From Gerris lacustris (lineage: Eukaryota > Arthropoda > Insecta > Hemiptera > Gerridae), in the NCBI GenBank assembly GCA_951217055.1, contig OX578286.1, positions 7,232,033 through 7,296,032 on the forward strand: DNA of 64,000 nt. The letters are read 5' to 3'. The notes under the pieces were generated by a model, which had not been told where the DNA came from, did not search any database, and saw nothing but the letters and a program-made list of their open reading frames with translations. Shown one piece after another: positions 23,339-35,479 of the stretch (positions are counted from its first letter, which is position 1; each line of letters opens with the position of its first letter). The position numbers were made by a program, and so were the translations under genes.

Positions 23339-23635
23339 TGAAGATGACTGTAAATCAGTGACATACACTGTAAAACAAAAAATTGCCACCCTGACCTGAT
23401 TTAGAGGTAGCAATATTTTGATGTTATGACCTTCTATATACAAAAGTAATATGCGATAATAATTATTAATAAACAAAATATCAATTTGAACATTAATCTA
23501 AAAAGAAAATAATTATAGTTAGAATTGTTCAACTAAACATGTTTTAAAAAGAAAATATAAATATATAAACGTAAGAAACCACAAACGAATTAGATATCAA
23601 TAGAATAATAAAAAAATCGGGTACAGGGTACCTCG

Positions 23636-23745
23636 GAACTTTTCCTCACTTCAGAGGCCACTAAAGTAGCCTCTCCTGCTGCGAAGCAGCAGGAGGAAGC
23701 AGCATTGGACATGGTCAGTACTTGGATGGGTGACCATTCTGAACT
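23636..23745 (+). repeat. 5S rRNA-like fragment (probable SINE3-type or 5S pseudogene)
   Basis: GAAGCAGCATTGGACATGGT followed by CAGTACTTGGATGGGTGACC closely follows the internal control region of animal 5S rRNA. The 5' half does not match, and a 15-bp hairpin CTCCTGCTGCGAAGCAGCAGGAG precedes it. Not a functional 5S gene. Confidence 0.6.
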
Positions 23746-24059
23746 AACTGATTTATTATCATTCTTCAAAAAAAACTTATTTTTAATACCTATATTTTAT
23801 TTTATTATTTGAAGTTTGGCGGTATTTTGACAGATATAAACAAACTTTTACGTCATCAAAATTATCGCACTAATAAATAATTATATTCGCTTATAACTTT
23901 TAAACTAATTATTGGAATTTCATCGGGTTTTTTTTATATTTGTTCCTTAATTTTTTCCGGTTCCAACGATATGCTATATGTCACAAACCTATTTATTCTT
24001 TCAGTATAATTAACCGTCAAAGTTTAAAAAATAAAAAATTGATACCATCAAAATGGCGG

Positions 24060-24590
24060 TCAATATCAAAATGAAATTTAGTGGGGCGTTTGTCATACAG
24101 GGAGGTATATTTGTGCCAAATTTCAACTCGATCAGGACCATTGTCGATTTATTACGTTTTTTTTAATTTTTGCTGACTCAACAAACTGGGTTCAAGATGG
24201 CGGGAAGATTTTTATAAAATTTGGATGATTTGTAGAAAGAAAACCGAAGAGAGCACCAGATTAATTTGGACCGTCTGTCTGCGCTCTTTATATTTTGCTT
24301 AATTGATACTTTAATTTTTGTAAAAAATCAAAACAATTTTAACATATTAAAAAAATGGGGGAAACAAATAAATTAGACAATAATGGCTTGTCAAAGCATA
24401 AAATAAATACAGTACGCGATATGGATGTGAGGTTGCTATGTGCCACACTAATTGGCAGTTATTTCATATGAATTCAATTAACTTAATAAGCAGTTGGTAA
24501 AGTGTTTACAATGCGCGTTATTTTACGAGATTGTGCGGGAAAATTTAGAATTGGCTGCCGAAGGAATGAGCATTCGAGCTATGGTCTATG
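24060..24590. repeat. Repeat family B (copy)
   Basis: Contains GACCGTCTGTCTGCGCTC, an AATTTTTGCTGACTC stretch and TGTGCCACACTAATTGGCAG, shared with 26640-26880 and 48480-48530 (inverted). Confidence 0.55.
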
Positions 24591-24591
24591 T

Positions 24592-26241
24592 CAGGGGTGT
24601 CAAACTCAATTAAAACACGGGCCATTTAATTAACTGTTGAGATTCCGCGGGCCACATGACTTTACAAATTTTCTTAAATTTTAGGATCATAATTTATTAT
24701 GTTTTAAACATTTAATTTAATGTTTTTATTAAACTTTTTCTTTTTTTTATCGGAAACTTGGCAGCGCTTTTCCCCTACTAGTTTTCCAATATCAGGATTT
24801 AAAGACTGAGAACAGACTATCTTCATTATAGCAGAGAGATATAATTTATCAGTTAACCTTGATCTGTAGGCCATTTTATATAATTTCATGGACGAAAATA
24901 GTTGCTCACACAAGTATGTATATTACCCAATATAGCATAAAATTTGTGCAGCAATTGTTTTAATTTTCGAGTATGTTTCACATAAATAGGAATATATTTT
25001 GGGAATTCCTTCTTCTCTATATCTGTCTTTTAAAATGGAATCATTCTGGAAATCAATAATTCCAGTTGTATTGAAATGAAAGCATTTTTAACTTCAAAGG
25101 AAAAAGACCCAATAAAAGCTGAAGTTTGTCAAAGAACCAAGATGATAGTCTTCAAATCCATCTAAGTGCCACAATGTCATATGGCTGTGAGTCTTGGACA
25201 TTGACTAAGTATGGCAAGAGTCAAGTTCAAGCCCCAAAAATGAAGTGCCTGAGGAAACCAGGAGAGACCGGGTGAGGAACTTTACTATAAGAGTGGTCTT
25301 AGAAATCCAGCCCGTGTTGAGAACAGAGAATGCCCAACTTAGATGGAACGGCCACGTAAATAGGATTGACAGTGATTCCTAATAGAGCCCTAGTAGCTTG
25401 ATGTGAAGGGAGAAGACTAAGAGGAAGGAAAAGAACCACGTGGATAGACAACATCACATCCACCCTGGTCCAGTGGATGTGCCCTATCCCTGTCATTGGA
25501 CTAAGGAGGGTGGAAATCTTTTTGGTTTTCCTCAACACCGCAAGGTAGAGGAGGATCCGAATAAGTAAGTAAGTAAAGAAAAAGGCCCAATAAAAAGAGA
25601 AAAAAAATCTGTAGTTCTTTGAAATCGTTATAAAGTTTATCGAATTCCTTTTTAATTCCTTCAATTTTACAACAATATTGTGAAAATAAGTAACTTTGGT
25701 TTTCTGCTTTAAACTGCTCACACGTAGGAAACAAACATTTTTGTAGATTTTTTTTAAACGAAGTAAGTTTTTTACCAAAACTTGTTATTGCATCGTACAT
25801 ATTTGTAATTAATTGATCTTTGCCATGCAATGTAATATTAAGAATATTCAAATGATCTGTAATATCTGTCAAAAATACCAGATCTTTCATCCACAAAGGA
25901 TCATTTTTAATCATTATACTTTCGTTTTTATCATCATTCATTTAAAAAAAATACAATTATTTCCTCTAAAAGCAAATAGAAAGTCTTCAGAACTTTATAG
26001 CAGGACAAACAATGAACTTCTGTGTAATAAGTAAGATCTTTGAATTCTAATTCTAAATCTATAGGGAATGAAGTAAATTTTCTCATTGCCTTCCTACCCT
26101 TCCTTTGGGATGGCCCGTGTCCTTTTGAATCTGTCGCCTTCTCAATGTTCCATTTGAAACATATTGTTCTGTTTTCATTTTTTACCAGAGCATCGAGGGC
26201 CACAAATTATTACCTCGGGGGCCGCCAGTTTGACACCCCTG
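24592..26241 (-). mobile_element. hAT transposon, 1650 bp, decayed and carrying a nested LINE
   Basis: Terminal inverted repeats CAGGGGTGTCAAACT / AGTTTGACACCCCTG are flanked by 8-bp duplications GTCTATGT (24584-24591) and GTCGATGT (26242-26249), one mismatch. Minus-strand frames carry hAT transposase blocks: DLTYYTEVHCLSCYKVLKTF, DPLWMKDLVFLTDITDHLN, GKDQLITNMYDAI, and near the C-terminus CEQLFSSMKLYKMAYRSRLT with SQSLNPDIGKLV, the dimerisation region. A frameshift lies in the poly-T near 25945, and the N-terminal part is missing. Confidence 0.9.
25118..25577 (+). mobile_element. 5'-truncated RTE-like LINE nested in the hAT element
   Basis: Flanked by an 18-bp duplication (GAAAAAGRCCCAATAAAA at 25100-25117 and 25578-25595). 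Plus-strand blocks TYGCESWTLT-like (SYGCESWTLTKYG), KMKCLRK, AQLRWNGHVNRI and GRKRTTWIDNI match the region downstream of the RT domain in RTE-type elements. It ends in a (TAAG)n tail, as is common for RTE/CR1-type 3' ends. Confidence 0.82.
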
Positions 26242-26339
26242 GTCGATGTTATATGAAACTATTGCTTCCGAGCTTACCCATGGTAACGGAAGCTATGTGA
26301 TTGTTCTGAAGAACGAAAGGTCTTTAGGTCACCGATTTC

Positions 26340-26880
26340 AAAAATGCCAAGACTGAAATCCGTTTGAGACACCAGAAAACATGTTTGGTACCGTGTCTGT
26401 CTGTCTTTCGGTCTGACTGTCTGTCGGTCTGTCACTCATTTTTTGCGAATCAACATATATTAATAACTACTCATCTGACTTTATTAAAATTTGAATGGCA
26501 GGTCATAATTAGCCCATTGTTGGTCCCATATAAGTTTCAACCTTCTGGGCTTATTTCCTTCTTTTCCACATGCGCTCAAACATACATTTATTTACAACTA
26601 TATCATCAAAAGCACCTATCTGATTTTTATGAAATTTGGATGGTTTGTCGAAAGTAGCCTGCAGATAGCCCCAGATTAATTTCAACCGTCTGAGTGGTTC
26701 TTAAAATTTGCTAAATTGATACTTAATTCATGTAAATAATTAAAACAATTTTGACAGTTTTAAAAAACGGGGGAAAAATTAAATAAATTTGACAATAACA
26801 TGTTTAAATAGTATAAAATAATTAAAGTATTCAAAATAGAAAGCGAGGAAGCTATGTGCCACCCTAACTGGCAGAGAATG
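26340..26880 (+). repeat. Repeat family B (copy)
   Basis: Has CTGTCTGTCTTTCGGTCTG tandem, GGTCATAATTAGCCCATTG, AGATAGCCCCAGATTAATTT and CTATGTGCCACCCTAACTGG, shared with copies at 24060, 47220 and 48480. The poly(A/T) and CTGT-rich ORFs are not genes. Confidence 0.65.
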
Positions 26881-27361
26881 TTTTCTATTGGGTGCCCAAT
26901 TTAAATCTTAATTATTCTTACACACATTAAAAATGAACCTCCTTGTATAATACATAAACTTATTTCATACTTTTTTGACTGTTCATCCATCACCGTTATC
27001 ATACGTTATGAGGAATCATAATGATACTTCTTAAAACTAAAAATATAATGAAATAAATAATATAGTATACAATTTTATTTCACTTGTTATTTCAATGTCT
27101 TTCAATAAATTAAGTTCTTTCAACATAATAACAATAAAAAAAAAAAAAAAAAAAAACCACGAACAAAAAAACTCCAATTAAAAAAAAGAAATGAGTCAAA
27201 ACAACTCAAAACTGATTTTAAGTGTTCAAATACTGCTTTTATGATAAAAAAAAATAAATTACTATAAATGTAAGACGTTGACAATAGATACAGAAATAGC
27301 AAAGTACTTATTAAGACCTATTGTATTACAAAAACACATTAATAAATACGCATATAAAAGG

Positions 27362-27420
<59 letters not shown>

Positions 27421-28700
27421 GAAACTCGGCATAATATGGGATCATTTTGCCTTATTTTGCTATTTAATAGCACCTTTCATAAAAATCTTTCAAAAATGCA
27501 CCTTTAGGCTCAATTTCTTTAATTTTCATACAAAGTAGAATCTAGATAATAGAATGTTCAAAGATTCTGATTTCTCCCGAAATAAAGAATCAGGAGTATA
27601 CTGTGCAATGTTGCCAGACTTAACTACAATAGGCTTCCTTGTCTACTACCCAGTAGAGAGAGAGAGATAGACAGAAAGGTGCCTTTTGCACCTGTACACT
27701 TGTACAGTCTTTTTATTCTAGGGAGTCCTCACTGCCGGTCATATTAGTCTAGTTTTTCAGTGTGAACTCTTTTTCTGCGATTTTATTTTTCCTAACTTAT
27801 TCTAAAGTGCATTTAGTTTGTAACTGTATAACGTGTATTCCGTCATTACGTGTGGTTGTGTTACGAAAAAACTTTAAAGTAGTTACAAGTGTTTTGTGTT
27901 GAACTTTTATATGTCAAGCAAACTAATTTATGGATAATGTTAAAGGTAAGTCGTTTTGTTTTCTTAATCCTTGTATGTTTTTAAATATACACATATAAGA
28001 AACACATTTATGAAAGTAGAATATTAATTTTCAGGATTTAATTCATCTGGATTTAAAGATCTAAACGATGTATTGATTAATTGATGTTTTCGTTTTTGAA
28101 TGATTTAGTTTTTCATTAGATATATATATATTTGCACAAATTTTGGGCTGAACTCATTAAAATGTATCATAATAAATATATATAAATAAATATAGTATAT
28201 TAAATAAACCTAATATAACAAATTACAAAACCGAATGATGAAATTAATAATATATATGTTATTATAAAAGCAACCAGTGTAAACGTTTTAGTATTTTAAT
28301 ATTAAAGATCCATACTAGATTTTAATAAGTAAATAAAAATAATAACATCGCGATTCAAGATATAACTTTCTTATCTATTGAAGTTTCACATGGTTTTCAT
28401 GAATATAAAAATAAAAGGTAACACAATTTTTGGTCTTATAATTGAAGTTGTAACCTGCTCATGTTTTCTTATAAGTGAAACCTCCGGGACAAAAACAATA
28501 ATAAAGACGTAGGATATTATTTGAGTTCAGACACTATTATAATTATATCATATTTATCGCTCATGTGAAACAGTGAATTTGTAAGAGTATATTATCTTTG
28601 TGATTTGTACATAGAAGAGTTGATAATCCTTAGTCAAAAAAATTATCTCAAAGAAAGTGTTTAGTTGATATTTGTTCTCGTAATTCATATCGTGTACTTT
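26881..28700. other. Unrecognised AT-rich DNA
   Basis: (AT)n at 27364-27417. At 27931-27946 a tiny ATG frame (MDNVK) ends in AAAGGTAAGT, and an acceptor TTTTCAG follows at 28028-28034, but the spliced frame stops after 21 codons; possibly an element-derived leader. Nothing else seen. Confidence 0.35.
27364..27417. repeat. (AT)n microsatellite
   Basis: About 54 bp of TA repeat. Confidence 0.95.
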
Positions 28701-29024
28701 TATTATCGAAGTGAGTAGATAATTTGATTTGTTTTTATTTTAACTTTTAAACGAAAAATGAGCCTTTTAAAACGTTGTGATCATGTACATTTATTTACAT
28801 ACTTATTTGTATGAATTAGTTTTGTCCATAAAGATATATTCTGTATTGTCTCTAAAAGATAAAATTAGAATAAATTACTTAGAGTTAGGTGTTGGTTGGA
28901 ATGAAAGTCCTTTTTAATTTTACATAAGAAAATCTCTCAAGTCCACATAAGAAAACTTTCAATTAGAATAAATTACATGCAAAATTATGTATATTGCAAT
29001 TGAAATATTTCTAAAGTGTCATTA

Positions 29025-29488
29025 GGTTTGTTCCAACCTCATATTTGTACCGTCCTTTGTATCGTCCCGCGGATCGTTCGGGAATCGTTTAGGACTGATT
29101 TTATACGCATGCGCTAACATTGTACTGTAATAAAATCATTTCAGGATGGAACACCCGTTCCATTCCTACACACTCATATTCCTACACCCGTAGGACTATA
29201 ATTCGCACTGTATTATAAACATTCAAGTAAACCTAATAGTTAGGAAACCTTCCTGTTGATGTTTGTGACAATTGACATAACTGCGCATGTCATACAAACC
29301 AGTTCATGGTATTGCCAGAGTATTGTTTGGACGGTACAGTGAACGGTTCGCAAACGATCCCTGCTGGGGTTGGAACAGTTTCGTAGACGGTACGAAACAC
29401 TGTCACAAGTCGGCTTGGAACGGCTTTTGTCCATTGCGCATGCCCGTGACGATCCCGCGGATGGTACAATGCATGGTTGGAACAAACC
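29025..29488. mobile_element. MITE with GGTTTGTTCCAACC ends
   Basis: Ends GGTTTGTTCCAACC and GGTTGGAACAAACC (reverse complements). The interior has GATCGTTCGGGAATCG, GTACCGTC and CGCATGCGC motifs in both orientations. Related fragments are at 40030-40245, and the same ends are used by 31784 and 44105. I could not define a target duplication. Confidence 0.7.
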
Positions 29489-29739
29489 TTTAATCACTCA
29501 GTGTTTATAATATACACAGTCTCGTGTGAGATTTTGTTTTGAGTGTTACTTCCTCCTTTTCATAATAGTTTCTGGTTCCTCCTGTAAACCTGACATTTTG
29601 AAGATACGAGTAATCACATCTTAGCCTTCGATATGTAATTCTTCTGCCCTACTCATACACATTGTTAGTTCATTTAGGCCCCTCCCCCTCCATCAACCAC
29701 AATAATATTATTAATTAGTTAATACTCCCTCGTAGATCA

Positions 29740-30580
29740 ATAAAAGGGGAATTAAATGGCTAATAAGGTGTAGAAAATTAAGAAAATCACTATTTAATTT
29801 AAGAAACTTTTCGTCCAATTATTAATGTTATCTTCAGTCTTGTTTTATTCTAAAATTCAAACTAACATATATAACATTAATTCAAGGTAATTATAATTAT
29901 TCTTAATACATTTTGACATATCCTTCTGATCCCACTAAAATCAAGTTTTAATTAAGATTTGCAATTAGTAAATAATATACTTACGCGTCATTATTGTGTA
30001 ATTATAATATAATATACTATCTCCATAAGAGAGGGTTTTGAAAATATATATATATTTGTTTTAAATTAAAATTAAAAAGTTTAACCGTATAACCTTGGTA
30101 TAATAACCGACATCGAAGTAACCAGTAAAAGTTAGTATAAATATAAATTAAAATATTAAACAAAACTAGTAACAGTTTATAACATTCTAAAAAACATATA
30201 ATAACAATAACTACAAAGACAATTATCAAAAAGCCGTATATATGTGATCTTCATAATAACTATTCATCGAGGAGATTCATCTTATTATACAGTGATTCTT
30301 AATTAAAATTAAAACTTGATTTCAGGGGGATTAGAAGGATATGTCAGAATTTATAATGAATAATTATTCATTATAAATTCTGCCATATCCTTCTAATCCC
30401 ACTATTATATTAATAATATCTCTCTATTAATTATATTTACCGTGAATTAATGTTATATACGTTTGTTTGAATTTTAGAATATAAACAAGCCTGAAGATGA
30501 CCTAAATAATTGGTCGAAACGTTTCTCAAATAAAATAGTGATTTTCTTTATTTTTTACACCTTATTAGCCATCTAATTTC
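29740..30580. repeat. Inverted repeat (LINE-end-like) with nested palindrome
   Basis: Bases about 29745-29955 (ATGGCTAATAAGGTGTA through ATCAAGTTTTAATT) recur inverted at 30300-30575 with extra sequence. Inside the second arm GGATTAGAAGGATATGTCAG...CATATCCTTCTAATCC forms a further palindrome (30330-30398). GAAGATGACCTAAATAATTG then GGTCGAAACG is reminiscent of LINE 3' ends. Confidence 0.65.
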
Positions 30581-30740
30581 TCATCGAAGTGAGAAGATGA
30601 TTTGTTTTGTTTTTATTTTAATTTTTAAACGAAAAATGAGCCTTTCAAAACGTTGTGATCATGTACATTTATTTACATACTTATTTGTATGAATTAGTTT
30701 TGTCCATAAAGATATATTCTGTATTGTTTCTAAAAGATAT

Positions 30741-31783
30741 ATCGCAAGGAAAATGAGAACAAAGTTTTTTCAAATATAAATATATAAATTATTGTATGCA
30801 TTGCTGCTATCTCATTGTCAATTTCTTCTTCTTCATTTATAGGAGCTGGGAAAGCAGCCAAGTGTGAGATGAAGTTTCTTGAAAGCCACATGGAATTGAA
30901 GAAATCTTTCGATTTTTGAACGGACAAGGAAGCAGACATCCTTTGAACGTTAAATTGATGGCAGTCTATCAAAACTCAAAAGCAAATTGCAAAGAGAATT
31001 GAAATTTTTTTGTAACAATGATCAGAGTATTAAATAAAAAATAATAAAAAAGAAAATGACTTTATAATGTTTTATTTTGTGGAATAGAACCTATGTAATT
31101 TTACTATCATCACTTAAATACTACAACTGAGGATACCTCTAAATCTTTTGCTTTGACAAGTCGTATCAGTATTGTTTTAATTTGATTTGAAACTTATTGG
31201 AGAATTTTACTCAAGAAAAATATTATTTTCAGGGGTCAGTGTAGAGGATGGTGCACTTGTACTACAGTGCAGAGGAAAATTTATACACCTTGAGAACCAC
31301 AATTTATTTATGTTTCATTTTTATGTTGCAGCATTATTATTAGAATTGGGACAACCGACTAGAAAAAACAATTGAATGTATAAGTTGATTCGGGAAAAAA
31401 CAATCGACTGAATTCAATCGACTTGAAACAGTTTCATAGTGGGAATAGGGTATACGAATAAAGAATATTAGACTATATTTTAAAAATTTATTTAAAAAAA
31501 ATATATTTTTAGTAAATTTGCAAGAAATGAGAATTATTCTTAACAATTAAATTTAAAAAAATAATTTATTTTAATCAATTTTTATAAAATAAGTATGATA
31601 TAAATTTATAGTTAGTCTTAAAGCACAATACAATTTAATAATTAAGTCTCGTTAAATAAAATGCTTGGATACTACTGTAATTGTAGGTAAAGGATGTACT
31701 GTACATGATGTCACCACTGAAACTTAACGAAACAATTGAAAATAGTCTAGAAGTCTAGAATAGAGGAAGGTGAACTAAAGATA
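30741..31783. other. Unrecognised DNA
   Basis: The short ORFs at 30730-30972 (minus) and 31187-31375 (plus) show no domain, no signal peptide and no splice pattern of the peptide family. Nothing else seen. Confidence 0.35.
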
Positions 31784-31975
31784 GCAGGTTTGTTCCAACA
31801 GAGCCTCGGACAGTTCTAGAACTGTCTGGATCATGCGCACTATCAAAGTCCGTTCTAACACGGTTCTGGAACTTATAGCCCCGCGTTCCAACAAAAAGTC
31901 AAACTGTTCTGAGACAGTTCTAGAACTGTGAAAACAGTTCCCGAACTGAAGCAGGAACTTGATGAGAACTACTAA
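31784..31975. mobile_element. MITE fragment with AGGTTTGTTCCAAC end and CAGTTCTAGAACTG palindromes
   Basis: AGGTTTGTTCCAACAGAGCC then CGGACAGTTCTAGAACTGTC and GCGCACTATCAAAG. The same sequence runs in reverse complement at about 43935-44105, so two copies lie in opposite orientation 12 kb apart. Confidence 0.65.
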
Positions 31976-33090
31976 TACTAGTAGACGGAGGCGTGTAGGT
32001 TACACTACTACTAATGTTCAACTATAACCTTATTTGTTATCGTTTCTTTTCTCTCTCCACAGTTTTATTACTTCTTACTTCTTTAAATATATTTTTTTTT
32101 ATCATGATAGTACCTATGTTGGAATAATAAAATTTCCTCAGGATAATTAAAATGCCTCATAGTGACTTTGAGTCCTATAAAAATTACCTCATATCCGATG
32201 ATGATGAATAAGACTTATTAAAAAAAAATTGTTCTTATTATTTTCTTTTTTGTAGTTTTGAACCCTTTATTTCTAAATATTTCTTGATGTGTGGTTGACC
32301 TTTTTTTATATTAGGGTTTATTTTTGAATAAGCTAAAATAAAATTCACATATTATCTTCTGAACCGCTATATTTCACCCTCACGTTTGGTTTGGGCTTCT
32401 TCAGGCTCATAAAAATCCTGTATTTTTGTTAAATGAGTCAATAAAACATTTTTTTTTGTAAATTTAATAATTGTATGTAACATTAACATTAATTTTTTTT
32501 AAAAAGAATCATATATTTGCTTTGGAGAGACAATTTCAACAAGTTTCTTGAAAGCAGTCAATTGGGGAGATTATTATTGATAAATCCGATAATTTTTTAA
32601 AATAAAATTTAGTAATTTATAAAAACATTAAGTTTAAAATGTTTATAAAACAATTACTTATTTTAATATTAATTTCTCCTACTGGCAGCAAGAGAGGGAC
32701 TTGTAAGCCTCTCCCAAGCAATCAATATATAGCATGCATTTAATATTTATGTATCTATATTTTTTTAAATAATTTTACAGTTAATGTTTAAAAAAATTTC
32801 TTTATTTATGCAAACAAATTTTTAATTGGCAACTGAGACTAAAAGACAGGATTGTTACAAGCCTGACGAATCCCAAAGGTGAGAGCAAAATATAATCATT
32901 CAGAAAAGACAGTGAGACAAATTTGTAACTTTGAAAACAATTTGCCTGATGTGCATTCCAAAGTCGCATTGTCCACTGCGACAATGCGGGGTGAACGCAT
33001 GTTCATTCAGGGCAAATGCACAATAGTGTTTTCCCACCCTAGGAGGAAAACTAAAGGATTGGAGTTAAGGTAAGCCGTGTGGATTAAATT
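31976..33090. repeat. Dispersed repeat family E (copy 1) in AT-rich DNA
   Basis: About 32330-32990 matches 43000-43550 inverted: CGTTTGGTTTGGGCTTCTTC with AGGCTCATAAAAATCCTG, and GACAGGATTGTTACAAGCCT with TTTTTAATTGGCAACTGAGA. Bases 31976-32330 show nothing recognisable. Confidence 0.6.
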
Positions 33091-33390
33091 ACTTACACCA
33101 CTTCTACCCGGCACATCACTGAATCAAGAGTAGAACGAGGTCGTGGGTTCGATCCCTCACTGTGATGCTTTAATTTATATGGCTCACTGCTCACTAATGA
33201 TCACATCATACTCGCTTTAGCAGTACAATGTACAGAGGTATGATGTGTGAAGTGGCTAGAACTCTCTACCATGGGGCTAGTAAAATGGGCTTAAAAGATG
33301 GCCTAATTGCTAGGTTCCAACTAGTGGTTTGTCCTAACCGTCTAGTACTCTAAGAAAGTAAAAGATCTAGAAAAAACCCTCTCGAGAGAA
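33090..33390 (+). repeat. Dispersed tRNA-like repeat family D (copy 2)
   Basis: GAGGTCGTGGGTTCGATCCC is a box-B-like sequence; CTCTCTACCATGGGGCTAGT and TGGCCTAATTGCTAGGTTCC follow. Matches 15950-16480 in reverse. Confidence 0.65.
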
Positions 33391-34059
33391 GTAGGTTTAA
33401 GAAACTACTGGAAGAATCAAGCGACAGGGAATAGACAAATGATAGCCATGAAAGACAGAGAAGAAAAGGTAAAGAGGGAAACAGAAGAGACCTTAACCCT
33501 GCCTTACTAACACTGTCTACTAGTCAATTATTTCTAACACTACGCCTCTCAGACGTAAATTAAAATTAGACCAACTTATACCCGTTTAAGATTTAAATTT
33601 TGTTACTTATGCCAATAAAGAATTTGTTTGTTTTTTTTAAAAAAAAAAGGTTTAAATGCTGATAAAATCATAAACTTGAAACATTTCTAATAAAATGGTT
33701 AAAAGGTGCTCGTTAGGGAGAAAATGATTACCAAACTGACCCTTTAACGTGAAAAGAGCAGGTCAAAATATACATTTTACATTTTTCCTCACTAGCATCT
33801 GCTGCATTTAAATCTTTACTTATACTATGATAATCTAATGAATAGATATAAAAATAAAGTACACATTTTTATAAATATGGCAATCTAATATTTAATAATC
33901 AAATTTTAGGATCAATAAAAAAAGCCAATTAAAGGCAACAAGCTCGATAAGGTTAGGCTCGATAGAGCCCCTGAGGCACAGTAAACTAAAAGAAATGGTA
34001 AATTACTAATATATAAAAGCACAGCAAAGACCCAACTTTGACGCAATCTGAAGGTTAAT
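33391..34059. other. Unrecognised DNA
   Basis: Possibly the upstream part of the degraded LINE that follows, but no endonuclease motif is legible. Confidence 0.3.
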
Positions 34060-34340
34060 TAAACAGTGGTACCTAGAAGGACTAATGGCTGGCACGCTTG
34101 CGCACCGAGAGCTATCAACTATAGTCAGCATGTACGCCTCAGAGACGTAGTGTTATAAGTGCAGGGTTAAATGTCATTGCTGAGTACTACTCAGATCTAT
34201 ACTCAATTAACTAACAAAAAGAATTGATCAACGATAAGGCAGAGAGCAGTCTAGGTGATCTTTTAGTGGAATGGGTCTTAGCAAGACTCAAGATCAATGA
34301 AGCTTCAAGACCAGATCAAGTAAAGAACCAAGAGTTGAAA

Positions 34341-35142
34341 GGCGGAAATACACATGCTAAGTTACCCGCTCAAAAACATATGAGTAGCTCGCAGAGGAGT
34401 GCTACTATGTGTATACATCAAATAGCATGCGAGTAAATCGCGCGGGGTTTGATTTTTGTCTTGCCAGTGGCACAAGTCGAGGGGGGGGGACTGATAAGGC
34501 ATGTATGAACAGGCCTGCCAGCGCAAGGTTGCTAGTAGCTGGCACGAGTCTCCCTCAGCCTTTCAGTCTTCAGTTACGTTCCTTCCTTTTGCAGGTATCT
34601 GACAACAACTCATCAACTTTCTCCGGAAGCATTCGCAATTGATTCCTAAAACCATTGACGTCTCCAAACTGCACTTCATTAAGTATGGCACTGACTCACT
34701 CCATGTTCTTATTTCCCTTCTAGCTTTCCAATCTTTTGCCCACATTCTTTGTGTCTTTTTATTATTTTTCAAATGTTTTAAAAAACAGTTCTTTCCAAGT
34801 AACTGAACAGTCTGGTTAATTTCATTCCGCACCGATAGATTCATAATGTACCTACATTAAAACACAATTAATAAAACTATCAGAATTAATTAAATCAAAT
34901 ACAATTATTTAATCATTTATTTCGGCTAAGAGAAGGCAAAAAACGTGTGCCTGTTTCAAAACTAGAACTGTGACTGGAATGTGTATTGTCTCGTGCTAGT
35001 AGCTCGCACAAGACCTATCATCCGGATGATACTAGCATGCTTTTTCACTGGCAAATGAACACAGCGTCTGCAGCATGCCAGCTACTGACATGCTAGTAAC
35101 TCGCCACTGGCATGCTTTTTTACTAGCATGTGTATTTCCGCC
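34341..35142 (-). mobile_element. Harbinger-like element, 802 bp, with transposase N-terminal remnant
   Basis: Ends GGCGGAAATACACATGCTA / TAGCATGTGTATTTCCGCC, flanked by TGAAA on both sides (or by GAA if the TIR starts with A). The minus strand at 34844-34563 starts MNLSVRNEINQ, then has TQRMWAKDWKARREI, and in another frame NGFRNQLRMLPEKVDELL, resembling the N-terminal part of insect Harbinger-like transposases (W..R, then FRN.LRM....DELL). The catalytic DDE part is absent. The interior is rich in CTAGTAGCTGGCA / TGCTAGTAGCTCG motifs. Confidence 0.72.
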
Positions 35143-35479
35143 TGAAAGCAGGAGGTGTAACCTAAGCCAACTGTGACTGGACTTATTCCATCAATGTCTA
35201 AACGAGGGCAAAATTCCTAAAGACTGGGTAAAAACGAACTTACTGGTATTGCACAAGAAAGGAGATAAACTAGAAATTAACAAGTATTTATATAGACCTA
35301 TTATAGGTAGTATTTTATCATCTGTTTACAAGGCTTTTATGTCAATCATAAACCGAGGAATAAAAAAACCTAATGGACTGTCAATTAATTACTTTAGCAT
35401 TAAACCAAACAGATTTTAGATCAAACTTTTCTACAAAAGATAATATCTTCAAACTTAAGCAAATAATCAGATACTAACT

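Larger units (their letters stand above)
28708..30740. repeat. 160-bp direct repeats bracketing inserted elements
   Basis: GATTTGTTTTTATTTTAACT through GATATATTCTGTATTGT occurs at about 28720-28860 and again at 30600-30735. Between them lie a MITE (29025-29488) and an inverted repeat (29740-30580). Confidence 0.7.

Noticed and set aside
23660..23715. CTGCTGC and GCAGCAG as a possible Cys-Cys exon
   Set aside because: No AG-TGY acceptor in the right frame upstream on either strand; the sequence is the hairpin next to the 5S-like fragment.
25299..25778. 159-residue minus-strand ORF
   Set aside because: Spans the junction between the nested LINE (antisense) and the hAT transposase; it is a chimera by position, not a fusion gene.
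27931..28083. Possible small spliced gene MDNVK... with GTAAGT donor and TTTTCAG acceptor
   Set aside because: The joined frame is only about 21 codons, with no signal peptide or further exon recognised; the splice consensus alone is weak in AT-rich DNA. Kept only as a remark.
30781..30972. Minus ORF with an acidic stretch near a GCTGCT motif
   Set aside because: No signal peptide, no framework Cys, no family match.
33120..33160. Possible tRNA gene (GGTTCGATCCC)
   Set aside because: Only a box B is legible; no cloverleaf with acceptor stem, and the same sequence is dispersed elsewhere, so it is repeat-derived.
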